From NCBI RefSeq assembly GCF_030160635.1, contig NZ_BSOS01000079.1:1-64000 (forward strand): a DNA stretch of 64,000 nucleotides, in the 5' to 3' direction. This DNA comes from Acidocella aquatica (GTDB lineage Bacteria; Pseudomonadota; Alphaproteobacteria; Acetobacterales; Acetobacteraceae). Made by a program: the position numbers and the translations under genes. Shown one piece after another: positions 18,803 to 27,410 of the stretch. Position 1 is the first letter of the stretch. The number at the start of each line of letters is the position of its first letter. Below the pieces are notes generated by a model that was not told the DNA's origin, searched no databases, and was given only the letters and a program-made list of their open reading frames with translations.

Positions 18803-19492
18803 ATGGTCAGTTATTTTGTCACCTCAACCGGCACCGATATAGGCAAGACCTATGTGACGGCTGGTGTTCTCCGGGCGGCGCGCCGCAGCGGGAAACTGGC
18901 CAGCGCGGTCAAGCCCCTGCTGACCGGCTATTCTCCTGACCACGCGGCGGCTTCAGACAGCGCCATTTTGCTCGCCGCGATGGGCAAAGCCGTCTCCCGG
19001 CAAAATATCGAGACCATTTCCCCCTGGCGGTTCGCCGCTCCGCTCTCGCCTGACATGGCCGCCGCGCGCGAGGGGCGGCGGGTGGATTTTTCGCTGCTCA
19101 CCAAATTCTGCCAGGTGGCCATCGGCGCCGCGCCCGGCACCTTGTTGATAGAGGGGGTTGGCGGCGTCGCCGTGCCGCTCGATGAAACCCATCTGGTGTC
19201 GGACTGGATTTCCGCCCTGCGCATCCCCGCGATCCTGGTGGCGGGAACCTATCTCGGCACCATTAGCCATACCATTAACGCCGTGGATTTTCTGGCCATG
19301 CGGGGGATCACGGCCGCCGCCGTGGTGTTGAGCGAAAGCGAGAACCCCGCCGCCAGCCTGGAAGAAACCGCCGCCACGCTGCGCCGCTTCGTGAAACCGC
19401 CGATCCACATGATCCCGCGTAACCTGAACGAGCAGCCGTTCCAGGATCTGGCCGGCAGCCTGCTGGAACTTACCTACGCAGGGCCATCTTGA
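18803..19492 (+). CDS. bioD: Dethiobiotin synthetase
   Basis: ATP-dependent carboxylase that closes the ureido ring of DAPA. The 229-residue product begins YFVTSTGTDIGKTYVTAGV, the modified P-loop of the family, and has LLIEGVGGVAVPLDETHLVSDW and VLVAGTYLGTISHT-like strands. ATG 18803 is chosen because the P-loop starts a few residues later. AAGGAGGA lies 13 bases upstream, somewhat far. An upstream frame start at 18755 would add unrelated residues. The 3' end overlaps the mlaF 3' end by 23 bases, tail to tail. Confidence 0.93.
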   Translation: MVSYFVTSTGTDIGKTYVTAGVLRAARRSGKLASAVKPLLTGYSPDHAAASDSAILLAAMGKAVSRQNIETISPWRFAAPLSPDMAAAREGRRVDFSLLTKFCQVAIGAAPGTLLIEGVGGVAVPLDETHLVSDWISALRIPAILVAGTYLGTISHTINAVDFLAMRGITAAAVVLSESENPAASLEETAATLRRFVKPPIHMIPRNLNEQPFQDLAGSLLELTYAGPS

Positions 19493-20240
19493 TCGGCCCA
19501 TGCGGGCGGCCGTGGGTGAACTGGTCCACCACCGGGTCGGTGCTGGTCATTAATTCGTCCGCCAGCCCGCTCCAGCATACGCGGCCTTCATAGAGCATCG
19601 CCGCCCGGTCGCCGATCCGCTGCGCGCTTGCCATGTCATGCGTGATCGCAATCGAGGTGCTGCCAAGGCGCTTGACGCAATCCACGATCAGCTCATCGAT
19701 CACCGCGCCCATGATCGGGTCCAGCCCGGTGGTCGGCTCATCGAAGAACATGATCGCCGGTTCGGAGGCGATGGCGCGCGCCAGCGCCACGCGCTTCTGC
19801 ATGCCGCCCGAAAGCTCCGAGGGCGAGAGTCCGGCCACGTTATCCGCCAGCCCGACCTGCGCCAGCACCTCAATCGCCTTGTCGCGCGCGGCGGAACGGC
19901 GGATCTTGTTCTGCGCCAGCAGGCCGAAAGTGACATTTTCCCAGACCGGCAAACTGTCGAACAATGCGCCGTTTTGGAACAGCATGCCGATCTGCGCGCG
20001 CAGCTCGCGTGCCCGGCCGCGCGAGGCTTTCAGCACATCCTCGCCGTCAATCTCGATCACCCCGGAATCGGGCGTCACCAGCCCGATGATGGATTTGATC
20101 AACACTGATTTACCCGAACCCGAGCCGCCGATGACGACCATGCCGGTCCCCGGCATCACGTCGAGATCTATCCCATCGAGCACTTTTTTGTCGCCAAAAG
20201 CCTTTTTCAGCCCCCGGATGCGGATTTTTGGCTGGGTCAT
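19470..20240 (-). CDS. mlaF: ABC transporter ATP-binding protein, MlaF type
   Basis: ATPase of the MCE/Mla phospholipid transporter that keeps outer-membrane lipid asymmetry. 256 residues with Walker A GGSGSGKS, Q-loop MLFQNGALFDSLPVWENV (typical of MlaF), signature LSGGMQKRVALARAIA, Walker B IMFFDEPTTGLDP and H-loop ITHDM. Its ATG overlaps the mlaE stop by four bases (ATGA), so translation is coupled. The substrate-binding MlaD gene is not in the window; downstream lies convergent bioD. Confidence 0.92.
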   Translation of the reverse strand: MTQPKIRIRGLKKAFGDKKVLDGIDLDVMPGTGMVVIGGSGSGKSVLIKSIIGLVTPDSGVIEIDGEDVLKASRGRARELRAQIGMLFQNGALFDSLPVWENVTFGLLAQNKIRRSAARDKAIEVLAQVGLADNVAGLSPSELSGGMQKRVALARAIASEPAIMFFDEPTTGLDPIMGAVIDELIVDCVKRLGSTSIAITHDMASAQRIGDRAAMLYEGRVCWSGLADELMTSTDPVVDQFTHGRPHGPIKMALRR

Positions 20241-21022
20241 TTAACGAACAACACCTGGGTGAGAATATAATCCAGCGCCAGGATGAGGATCGAGGCGGTA
20301 ACCACGGCCGATGTCGTGGCGGCACCCACGCCCTGCGCGCCGCCCTTGGAGCGATAGCCGTTGAAGCAGCCCATCAGCGAGATGATGAAGCCGAACACCG
20401 CGGCCTTGATGAGGCCGGAGACCACATCCTCCGTCTTCAGGTGAGAAAAGGTGCTGACCAGATATGTTCCAGGCGTGAAGCCCAGCTTCTCGGTGGAGAC
20501 CAGAAACCCGCCCATCACGCCCAGAATATCGGCGATGCACACCAGCAGCGGCATCGCGATGACCCCCGCCAGCAGGCGGGGCGCCACCAGATATTTCATC
20601 GGGTCGGTCGACAAGGTGGACAGCGCGTCGATCTGGTCGGTCACCCGCATGGTGCCAAGCTCGGCCGCCATCGCCGCCCCTGCCCGCCCGGAGACCATAA
20701 GCCCCGCCAGCACCGGCCCCAGCTCACGCGTGACCGAGAGCACGACGATACTGGCAATGGCGCTCTCCGCGTTGAACCGCGAAAACCCGGTGTAGGACTG
20801 CAACGCAAGCACCATGCCGGTGAACAGCGCGGTGAGCGCCACCACGGGCAGCGAGTAGAAGCCGATTTCCATCAGGCTGCGTACGATCAACCGGGGATAA
20901 TACGGCGGGCGGAAGATATGCGACACGCCCATGGCCGCGAAAAGCCCCAGCTCGCCGAGGAACTCAACCGTACCCAGCGCCAGCGCGCCGATGGCGGCAA
21001 CAAAGCTAAGAATAAAATTCAT
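20237..21022 (-). CDS. mlaE: MlaE-type ABC transporter permease
   Basis: Inner-membrane permease of the Mla/MCE lipid transport system. The 261 residues include five or six membrane segments and the MlaE signatures LTRELGPVLAGLMVSGRAGAAMAAELGTMRVTDQIDAL (read here as VTRELGPVLAGLMVSGRAG then AAELGTMRVTDQIDAL) and RLLAGVIAMPLLV. The start overlaps the alr stop by four bases and the end overlaps mlaF, so alr-mlaE-mlaF is one tightly packed operon. Assignment to family is firm. Confidence 0.93.
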   Translation of the reverse strand: MNFILSFVAAIGALALGTVEFLGELGLFAAMGVSHIFRPPYYPRLIVRSLMEIGFYSLPVVALTALFTGMVLALQSYTGFSRFNAESAIASIVVLSVTRELGPVLAGLMVSGRAGAAMAAELGTMRVTDQIDALSTLSTDPMKYLVAPRLLAGVIAMPLLVCIADILGVMGGFLVSTEKLGFTPGTYLVSTFSHLKTEDVVSGLIKAAVFGFIISLMGCFNGYRSKGGAQGVGAATTSAVVTASILILALDYILTQVLFVK

Positions 21023-22089
21023 GCGCCGATATACCGCCGCCGGTAGCGGCGCCCCAGGGATGTGAGTATCTCATAGCCATTGGTCCCCGCCTCGCGCGCC
21101 AGCGCATCCGGCCCATGCTCCGGCCCAAGCAGGCACAGCATGTCACCAGGGGAAGCGCGCAGGCCGGTCACGTCGAATGTCGTCAGGTCCATCGACACCC
21201 GGCCTACCAGGGGCACCGGGGTATCGTCAAAGCGCGCTGTCCCCGTGTTGGAGAGCGCGCGCAGATAACCATCGGCATAGCCAACGCCCACGGTGGCAAT
21301 CCGGCTTGGGCGTTTGGCCACCCAATCGCCGCCATAGCCAACCGTGCCGCCGGTCTCCACCTCGTGAATTTGCAAAATCGGCGCGCTGAGGCGTACCACG
21401 GGGCGCATCGGGTTGGCGGCCTCCGGCGTGGGGTTCAACCCATACAGCCCCGCCCCCGGCCGGGCGAGGTCGGAGGCGAAATCAGCCCCCAGGAACATGC
21501 CCGAGGTATTGGCGATGCTGGTTTTCACCCCTGGAAACTGCTGCATCACCCCGGCAAACGCCAGCACCTGGCGGTGGTTCACCGGCGCGCGCGGTATCTC
21601 GGAGCTGGTGAGATGCGTGAGCACATACTCCACCCGCAGCCCTTGCAGCAGCGTCTGGTCTTCGCGCAGCGCCGCCAGCTCCTTCGCCGAAAGCCCGAGG
21701 CGCGCCATGCCGGTGTCTACCTGCAGGATCACCGGCAGCACCTCGCCGCGCAACGCCGCCTCGGCGCGCCACCAGCCCAGCTCATGCAACGAGCCAAGCA
21801 CGGGCACGATACCCTGTGCATGGCAGTCACCCGTCTCCTCGGGCCGCAATCCGTTGAGCGCCGCCAGCATCACGCCGGGCAGCAGCGGGCGCAGGGCCAC
21901 CGCCTCGGCCAGATGCGCCAGGAAAAAATGCCGGCACCCCGCCGCCAGCAGCCTTGGCCCCACCTGCGCCGCGCCCAGCCCATAGGCATCGGCCTTGATA
22001 ACCCCCGCCGTGGCGCCGGCATGCATCGCCGCCAGCTTGCGCCAGTTCGAGACCACCGCGGCGAGGTCGATTTCCAAGAGGGCGGTCAA
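21019..22089 (-). CDS. alr: Alanine racemase
   Basis: PLP enzyme that makes D-alanine for peptidoglycan. 356 residues from TTG 22089. It has the PLP-lysine motif AGVIKADAYGLG (Lys32), LQVDTGMARLG, HLTSSE, the catalytic Tyr region VGVGYADGYLR and RVSMDLTTFDVT. The start is odd. There is no ATG in frame, no clear Shine-Dalgarno, and the TTG overlaps the stop of a 16-codon frame (22086-22136). One extra T in the T4 run at 22088-22091 would join that frame's last ATG to alr, giving an N-terminus of MSKPAFLTALLEIDL. It is therefore either a coupled TTG start or a gene with a one-base deletion. Confidence 0.9.
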   Translation of the reverse strand: MTALLEIDLAAVVSNWRKLAAMHAGATAGVIKADAYGLGAAQVGPRLLAAGCRHFFLAHLAEAVALRPLLPGVMLAALNGLRPEETGDCHAQGIVPVLGSLHELGWWRAEAALRGEVLPVILQVDTGMARLGLSAKELAALREDQTLLQGLRVEYVLTHLTSSEIPRAPVNHRQVLAFAGVMQQFPGVKTSIANTSGMFLGADFASDLARPGAGLYGLNPTPEAANPMRPVVRLSAPILQIHEVETGGTVGYGGDWVAKRPSRIATVGVGYADGYLRALSNTGTARFDDTPVPLVGRVSMDLTTFDVTGLRASPGDMLCLLGPEHGPDALAREAGTNGYEILTSLGRRYRRRYIGA

Positions 22090-22136
22090 AACGCGGGCTT
22101 ACTCATGCCAGGCTTACTCATGCCAAGCCTACTCAT
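22086..22136 (-). CDS. 16-codon open frame between dnaB and alr, made of 15-bp repeats
   Basis: The frame starts with ATG inside the last codons of dnaB (GCATGAGTAG), reads MSRLGMSKPGMSKPAF and ends in a TGA that overlaps the TTG of alr (TTGA). It is built of three 15-bp repeats, each encoding MS(R/K)(L/P)(G/A). It could be a translated coupling leader, or the true 5' end of alr disconnected by a one-base deletion. There is no independent evidence that it is a protein of its own. Confidence 0.35.
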   Translation of the reverse strand: MSRLGMSKPGMSKPAF

Positions 22137-22140
22137 GCAC
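22096..22140. repeat. Three 15-bp direct repeats across the dnaB stop
   Basis: GGCTTACTCATGCCA occurs at 22096-22110 and again at 22111-22125 without mismatch. A third, diverged unit (AGCCTACTCATGCAC, 22126-22140) contains the dnaB stop codon. Because 15 is a multiple of three, copy-number change would preserve the small leader frame. Confidence 0.9.
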
Positions 22141-23613
22141 AGTGTCAAGATCGGCGAACCGCGTGAACTCGCCCTCGAAGAACAGGTCAATCTTGCCGGT
22201 GGGGCCGTGGCGCTGCTTGGCCAAAATCAGCTCGGCCTTCTGGTACACGTTCTGCATATCCGCCTTCCACTTCTCCATCGCCTCCTGGTATTTGTCCTCA
22301 CGGTCAAAGGCGACGATCTTCGGCTCCTTCTGCTGCAGATAATACTCATCGCGGTAGATGAACATCACCATGTCCGCATCCTGCTCGATCGAGCCCGACT
22401 CGCGCAAATCGGAGAGCTGCGGGCGCTTGTCGTCGCGGCTTTCTACCGCGCGCGAGAGCTGCGAGAGCGCGATCACCGGCACCGCCAGCTCCTTGGCGAT
22501 GGCTTTAAGCCCCTGCGTGATCTGTGAAATCTCGAGCACCCGGCTCTCTGGCCTGGTGCCCGCCGCCGGGCGCATCAGTTGCAGATAATCGACAATCACC
22601 AGCCCCAGCCCATTGGTGCGCTGCAAACGGCGGCAGCGCGTGCGCAGCGCGGAGAGGGTAATCGCCGGGGTGTCATCGATGATGAGCGGAATATCCGAAA
22701 TTTCCCGGCTCACCTTCACGAAATTATCGAAATCGCGCGAGGAGATTTCACCACGGCGGATTTTATCGGCCGAAACCCGCGCCTCCTCGGCGAGCAGACG
22801 CGTCGCCAGCTGGTCGGCGCTCATTTCCAGCGAGAAAATCGCCACGCACTGCTTGGCCATGGCGTTGGGGTTGTCTCTGCGCGCATTGGCCAGCAGCGCC
22901 TTGGCCGCGCCGAAGGCGATTTTTGTCACCAGCGCGGTCTTGCCCATGCCGGGCCGCCCCGCCAGGATGATCAGATCGGAGGGATGCATGCCGCCGGTCC
23001 GCTTGTTCAGATCGCGCAAGCCGGTATCCAGCCCCGAGACCGAGCCCTGGTTCTGGAACGCCTTGGAGGCAACCTCGATCGCCGCGGCCAGGGCCTCCTT
23101 GAAGGTCAGCCCCTTGCCTTCGGAGCCACCCTGCGTCGCCAGATTGAACAGCGTCTGCTCCGCCGCCTCGATCTGCATCGCGCCATCCAGCTCCGGCTCG
23201 GAACCAAACGCCCGGTTCACCACCACCTCGCCAATGTCGATCAACTGCCGGCGCAGCCAGGCATCGCGGATGAGGCGCCCATAGTCCCCGGCGTTGATGA
23301 TGCCCACCATCGCCGAGAGCAGCTGCGCCAGATAGGCGGTGCCGCCCACCTCATCCAGCACGCCGCTATGCTCGAACTCACCGCGCAGGGTCACCGGGTC
23401 GGCGATCTGCCCCGCCTCGCAGCGCCGCGCGATCGCCTGGAAAATCCGCCCATGCACCGGATCGGCGAAATGCTCGTGGGTTAAAAATTCGGAGACCCGC
23501 TCATAGGCCTTGTTGTTGGCCAGCAGCGCGCCGAGCAGCGCCTGTTCGGCCTGGGTATTGCTGGGGGGCAGCCGCTGGGAGAGCCCCAGCAGGGGAGGAT
23601 CAATCGAATTCAT
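22129..23613 (-). CDS. dnaB: Replicative DNA helicase DnaB
   Basis: Hexameric 5'-3' helicase of the replication fork. The 494 residues have the N-terminal collar domain (SNTQAEQALLGALLANN, DPVHGRIFQAI), a linker, and the RecA-like domain with Walker A AGRPGMGKTALV near residue 220, Walker B IVDYLQLM and the R-finger region SRDDKRPQLSDLRESGSIEQDADMV (split as SRAVESRDDKRPQLSDLRES). ATG 23613 is supported by the conserved SNTQAEQALLGAL beginning at residue 18. It heads a minus-strand operon with alr, mlaE and mlaF. No intein is present. Confidence 0.96.
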   Translation of the reverse strand: MNSIDPPLLGLSQRLPPSNTQAEQALLGALLANNKAYERVSEFLTHEHFADPVHGRIFQAIARRCEAGQIADPVTLRGEFEHSGVLDEVGGTAYLAQLLSAMVGIINAGDYGRLIRDAWLRRQLIDIGEVVVNRAFGSEPELDGAMQIEAAEQTLFNLATQGGSEGKGLTFKEALAAAIEVASKAFQNQGSVSGLDTGLRDLNKRTGGMHPSDLIILAGRPGMGKTALVTKIAFGAAKALLANARRDNPNAMAKQCVAIFSLEMSADQLATRLLAEEARVSADKIRRGEISSRDFDNFVKVSREISDIPLIIDDTPAITLSALRTRCRRLQRTNGLGLVIVDYLQLMRPAAGTRPESRVLEISQITQGLKAIAKELAVPVIALSQLSRAVESRDDKRPQLSDLRESGSIEQDADMVMFIYRDEYYLQQKEPKIVAFDREDKYQEAMEKWKADMQNVYQKAELILAKQRHGPTGKIDLFFEGEFTRFADLDTVHE

Positions 23614-23702
23614 GATCTACATCATAGCCCGAACTCCAGAGTCGGGGCAGTGGATAGCCCTGTGGATGAATGTGTATAAGACGCAGGACAGGGGGCACAC
23701 TG

Positions 23703-26270
23703 ATGGTGATTGCAGCGATACGGCGTTTTGACCCGGCCCGCGTCTTCCACCCCGGATCGGTCAGCCTGAGCGGTAGCGAAACCCCGCTCGGCCGGCAGGT
23801 TCTGGCCAATCTGCGCGCCGCGGCCTTCACCGGCACCATCGCCACCGAGGCCGATGAGCTGCAAACCGCCGATCTCGCCCTGGTGGCCGACGATGCGGCG
23901 GATATCCCCGCCGCCCTGGCGCGCCACGCGGCGGCGGGCGTGCGCGGCGCCATTGTGCTCTCGCAAACACCGGGGCTTCCCGCCATGGCCAGGGCCGCGG
24001 GCATCCGCGTGCTGGGGCCGCATTCCTTTGGCCTGATCGTGCCTGGCCTCGGCCTCAACGCCTCGCCCTTCACCCTCATGCCGCCACGCGGGCGCGCCGC
24101 CTTCGTCGGCCAGTCCTCCTCCATCGCGCGCACTGTCATTGACTGGGCGGTCCCCAACGGTGTCGGCTTCAGCCATTTCGCCGGCATCGGCGGCAATTCG
24201 GATGTCGGTTTCGGGCTGGTGCTGGACTATTTGTCCCGCGACCCCTCAACCACCGCGATCATGCTGGAGGTGGACCGCCTGCGCGACCCGCCGCAGTTTT
24301 TCTCCGCCGCGCGCGCGGCGGCGCGGCTGCGCCCGGTGGTCGCCATCGCCCCCGGCGTGCGCCTGCCCGGCGGGCAGCAGGAGGCCAGACGCAATTTCCC
24401 CGCGGCATTGGAAGCCGCGCTGGCGCGCGCCGGCGTGCTGCTCACCTTCTCGGTGGCCGAGTTCATCGCCGCGGCGGAGACCCTGACCCGCGTTAAACCG
24501 GCGCGCGGCGACGCTCTGGCCATCGTCACCAATTCCGTCGCCATCGGCCGCCTCACCGCTGATGCCGCCACCAGCGCCGGGCTCACCCTGGCCGAACTCA
24601 GCCCGCAAACCTCCCAGGTTCTCGCCCTGCGCCTGGGCAAACCGCCGCCGCCGGGGCCGGTATTCTCCGGCAAGGCCCCCATTCGCCTGGCCGAGATCGC
24701 CGCCCTGCTCTCCACCGCGCCGGAGGTCGGGGGCATTCTGGTGATCCATGCCCCCTCGGGCAGCGAGGACGACACCGCCATCGAGGCGTTGATCGCCTGC
24801 GCCAAGACCATCAACGTGCCGCTGCTCATCGCCGCCCTGGGCGAAGCGCACGGGCTGGAACACCGCCACCGGCTCAGCGCCGCCCGCCTCGCCTGTTTCG
24901 ACACGCCCGAAGCCGCCATCGCGGGCTTCCGCCACCTGCTGCGCAACCGCCGCAACCGCGCGGCGGCGCGCGAGCTCCCCGGCTCCGCGGTGTTGAAAAT
25001 CGCCCCTGACAAAGCCGCCGTCGCCATGCGGATCGGCGCCGCGCGCGCGGCTGGCCATGAGGTGATCGTCCAGGACGAAGCCCTGGCCATTACCGCCGCC
25101 TATAAAATCCCCGTCATCGCCAGCCGCCACGCCATGACCCCCGATGAGGCCGCTGCCGCCGCCGCCAAGCTGGGCTTCCCCGCCGTGGTCAAGCTCTCCC
25201 ACCCTGACATCCCCACCAACCAGTTCGCGGGCTCCGTGGTGCTGGACCTGCCCGACGCCACGGCGGTGCATGATGCCGCGCGGGCGATTCTGCTCCGCCT
25301 CGCGCAGCAGGGCGCCGATGCCACTCAGGCCGGCTTTGTGGTGCAGCAACAGGCGCCGCGCGGCACGCAACTGCGCATCCGGGTGAGCGACCACCCCGTT
25401 CTCGGCCCGGTTATCGGCTTTGGCCCCGGCGGCGGCGACCCGGATGATGTCGCCAGCCTCGCCGCCGACCTGCCCCCGCTCAACCTCACCCTGGCGCACG
25501 CGCTCATCCGCCGCGCCGCCGTCGCCCCGGCTCTGGCGGCACATCGCGGCGCCCCGGCGGCGGATGAAGACGCCATCGCCGCCACGCTGGTGCGCGTCAG
25601 CCAGCTCGTCATCGACACGCCGGAAATCCTGCTTCTCGATCTCGACCCCATCTTCGCGCACGAGCATGGCGCCATCGCCGCCAGCGCGCGCATCCTGCTC
25701 CGCCCGCCCGGCTCCCCTCGCCCGCCGCTGCTTATCTCCCCCTACCCGAGCGAGCTGATCACCCATTACACCGCCAAGGGCCAGAATTTCCTGCTCCGCC
25801 CGATCCGCCCGGAGGACGCCGACGCCCACACCGCGATGCTCTCCCGTTTTTCGGCCGAGGACATGCGCTACCGCTTCTTCTCCGCCATGCGCACCCTGCC
25901 TGTGGAACAGGTCACCCGCATGACGGATGTGGACTATAAACGCGAAATGGCCATCATCGCCGTGCGCGAAACCACAGGGGAGACCGCCGGCGTCGCCCGC
26001 CTCGTCTGCGATGATACCGACGGCACATCCGCCGAATTCGCCGTTGTGGTGGAGCCCGCCGTGAAAGGCCTCGGCCTGGGCACCGCGCTGATGAGCGCCA
26101 TCATCGCCTGGGGCCGCACCCGCGGCGTCGGCGAGATCACCGGCCAGATTTTGGCCGACAACGCGCCGATGCTGGCTTTCATAAAACGCCTCGGCTTTTC
26201 TATTCATCATGTCCCCGGCGAGAGCGACGTGGTGGAGGCCCGGTTGCTTCTCGAACCACAAGAGCTATAG
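23703..26270 (+). CDS. Pat-like protein: NDP-forming acyl-CoA synthetase homologue fused to GNAT acetyltransferase
   Basis: 855 residues from ATG 23703. The order is a CoA-binding domain (ARVFHPGSVSLSGS), succinyl-CoA ligase-like domains (LGPHSFGLIVPGLGLNAS, VGFSHFAGIGGNSDVGFGLVLDYL), an ATP-grasp region (IPVIASRHAMTPDEAA, GFPAVVKLSHPDIPTN, GPVIGFGPGG) and a C-terminal GNAT domain from about residue 697 (FLLRPIRPED, VVEPAVKGLGLGTALM). This is the layout of Pat/Pka, which acetylates and so inactivates acyl-CoA synthetases. The phospho-His segment usually written SHTGA is replaced by NFPAALEAAL, so synthetase activity is probably lost. Targets are inferred from the family. Confidence 0.85.
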   Translation: MVIAAIRRFDPARVFHPGSVSLSGSETPLGRQVLANLRAAAFTGTIATEADELQTADLALVADDAADIPAALARHAAAGVRGAIVLSQTPGLPAMARAAGIRVLGPHSFGLIVPGLGLNASPFTLMPPRGRAAFVGQSSSIARTVIDWAVPNGVGFSHFAGIGGNSDVGFGLVLDYLSRDPSTTAIMLEVDRLRDPPQFFSAARAAARLRPVVAIAPGVRLPGGQQEARRNFPAALEAALARAGVLLTFSVAEFIAAAETLTRVKPARGDALAIVTNSVAIGRLTADAATSAGLTLAELSPQTSQVLALRLGKPPPPGPVFSGKAPIRLAEIAALLSTAPEVGGILVIHAPSGSEDDTAIEALIACAKTINVPLLIAALGEAHGLEHRHRLSAARLACFDTPEAAIAGFRHLLRNRRNRAAARELPGSAVLKIAPDKAAVAMRIGAARAAGHEVIVQDEALAITAAYKIPVIASRHAMTPDEAAAAAAKLGFPAVVKLSHPDIPTNQFAGSVVLDLPDATAVHDAARAILLRLAQQGADATQAGFVVQQQAPRGTQLRIRVSDHPVLGPVIGFGPGGGDPDDVASLAADLPPLNLTLAHALIRRAAVAPALAAHRGAPAADEDAIAATLVRVSQLVIDTPEILLLDLDPIFAHEHGAIAASARILLRPPGSPRPPLLISPYPSELITHYTAKGQNFLLRPIRPEDADAHTAMLSRFSAEDMRYRFFSAMRTLPVEQVTRMTDVDYKREMAIIAVRETTGETAGVARLVCDDTDGTSAEFAVVVEPAVKGLGLGTALMSAIIAWGRTRGVGEITGQILADNAPMLAFIKRLGFSIHHVPGESDVVEARLLLEPQEL

Positions 26271-26300
26271 CCGGGCAATCACCCCTGATAAGGACCGCGC

Positions 26301-26492
26301 ATGCGCCTGTTTCTCGCGATTTTTCTGCCCTGGCTGCAGTTTTTCACCATCGGCCGCCCGTTTGCCGGCATCCTGTGTCTGTTGCTGCAGCTCACCCTCA
26401 TCGGCTGGATCCCCGCTGCTTTGTGGTCGGTCTATGCCCTTAGCCAATATAAGACCGGCGAACAGATCAAACAGGCGATGCGAGCGCCCTGA
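26301..26492 (+). CDS. Small membrane protein of the YqaE/Pmp3 type
   Basis: 63 residues with two membrane helices: LFLAIFLPWLQFFTIGRPFAGI and CLLLQLTLIGWIPAALWSVYAL. The LLQLTLIGWIP-A-WSVYAL pattern matches the UPF0057 (YqaE/Pmp3) family, small proteins linked to membrane potential and stress. The C-terminus is basic (KTGEQIKQAMRAP). The ATG has AAGGA about ten bases upstream. It lies 30 bases after the Pat-like gene and before the ribosomal protein operon. No partner is evident. Confidence 0.7.
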   Translation: MRLFLAIFLPWLQFFTIGRPFAGILCLLLQLTLIGWIPAALWSVYALSQYKTGEQIKQAMRAP

Positions 26493-26644
26493 TACCGCGC
26501 CAACCCCACTTGTTCTCAGCGGCGAAACATGCCAAACGCTGCCCTCCCCTGCTGGGTGCGTGGCATCGCGCCCGGCTAATGCTCGCCCCGATTTTGGGTG
26601 GTCCAGACCCGGACCGGAGCTGAAACCAGCCGAAGGGAGTCACA

Positions 26645-27121
26645 ATGCCGTTATATGAAACCGTGATCATTGCACGGAGCGAAATCACGCAGGCACAGGC
26701 CGACGCCGTTGCCGACGCCGTGACCGCCCAGCTCGAAACCGATGGCGGCGCTGTTAAAAAGCGCGAATACTGGGGCCTTCGCGGCCTCGCCTACCGGATC
26801 AAGAAAAATCGCAAGGGCCATTACATCCTGCTCGGGCTCGACGCACCTTCCCCCGCCGTGAAGGAGCTGGAGCGCCAGCTGACCCTCAACGAGGACGTGC
26901 TGCGCTTCATGACCGTGCGCATCGAGGAAATCACCGAGGAACCCTCCGTGATCCTTTCGCGCAAGTCTGACGATCGCGAACGCGGCTTCCGCGGGCCCAA
27001 GCCCGCCGGCCGTTTCGAGACCGGCCGCAAGCGCGGCTTCGAGGAAGGCCGTGAAGAATTCCGCGCGCGTGACGAATTCCGCGCCGACCGTGATGATTAC
27101 GGCGCTGAGGAGGAAATCTGA
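26645..27121 (+). CDS. rpsF: 30S ribosomal protein S6
   Basis: S6 binds 16S rRNA as a heterodimer with S18 in the platform of the small subunit. The 158 residues begin [15 protein letters not shown], followed by [25 protein letters not shown] and [18 protein letters not shown]. The last 60 residues form a charged, Arg/Glu/Asp-rich tail that enteric S6 lacks but alphaproteobacterial S6 often has. AGGGAG is well placed before ATG 26645. Its stop overlaps rpsR by one base (TGATG). Confidence 0.96.
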   Translation: MPLYETVIIARSEITQAQADAVADAVTAQLETDGGAVKKREYWGLRGLAYRIKKNRKGHYILLGLDAPSPAVKELERQLTLNEDVLRFMTVRIEEITEEPSVILSRKSDDRERGFRGPKPAGRFETGRKRGFEEGREEFRARDEFRADRDDYGAEEEI

Positions 27122-27396
27122 TGTCTGAAGCAACCACCCCCGATGCCGGCCTGCGCCGCACCGCCGTTGGCGCCCGCAAGCCCTTCTTCCGCCGGAAGAA
27201 ATCCTGCCCGTTCTCGGGTGCAGGCGCCCCGGTCATCGACTATAAGGACGTGCGCCTGCTTTCGCGCTTCCTCTCCGAGCGCGGCAAGATCGTGCCTTCG
27301 CGTATCACCGCGGTGTCCGGCAAGAAGCAGCGTGAACTGGCCAAAGCCATCAAGCGCGCCCGCTTCCTTGCCCTTCTCCCCTATGTTCTGAGCTAA
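27121..27396 (+). CDS. rpsR: 30S ribosomal protein S18
   Basis: 91 residues with the diagnostic core [38 protein letters not shown] and [21 protein letters not shown]. The first 18 residues are a variable extension common in the group. It lies between rpsF and rplI, the usual operon order, and its start overlaps the rpsF stop, which couples the two partner proteins. Confidence 0.97.
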   Translation: MSEATTPDAGLRRTAVGARKPFFRRKKSCPFSGAGAPVIDYKDVRLLSRFLSERGKIVPSRITAVSGKKQRELAKAIKRARFLALLPYVLS

Positions 27397-27410
27397 GAGG
27401 AGCAAGAAAC

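Noticed and set aside
24246..26261. 671-codon open frame antisense to the Pat-like gene
   Set aside because: High GC third positions keep the opposite strand open. The product is Gly/His/Arg-rich low-complexity and matches nothing, while the plus strand encodes clear domains.
26493..26644. Possible S6:S18 ribosomal leader RNA before rpsF
   Set aside because: GGTCC-AGACCC-GGACC (about 26607-26622) forms a small hairpin near CCG motifs, but I could not align it to the known leader, so it is not called.
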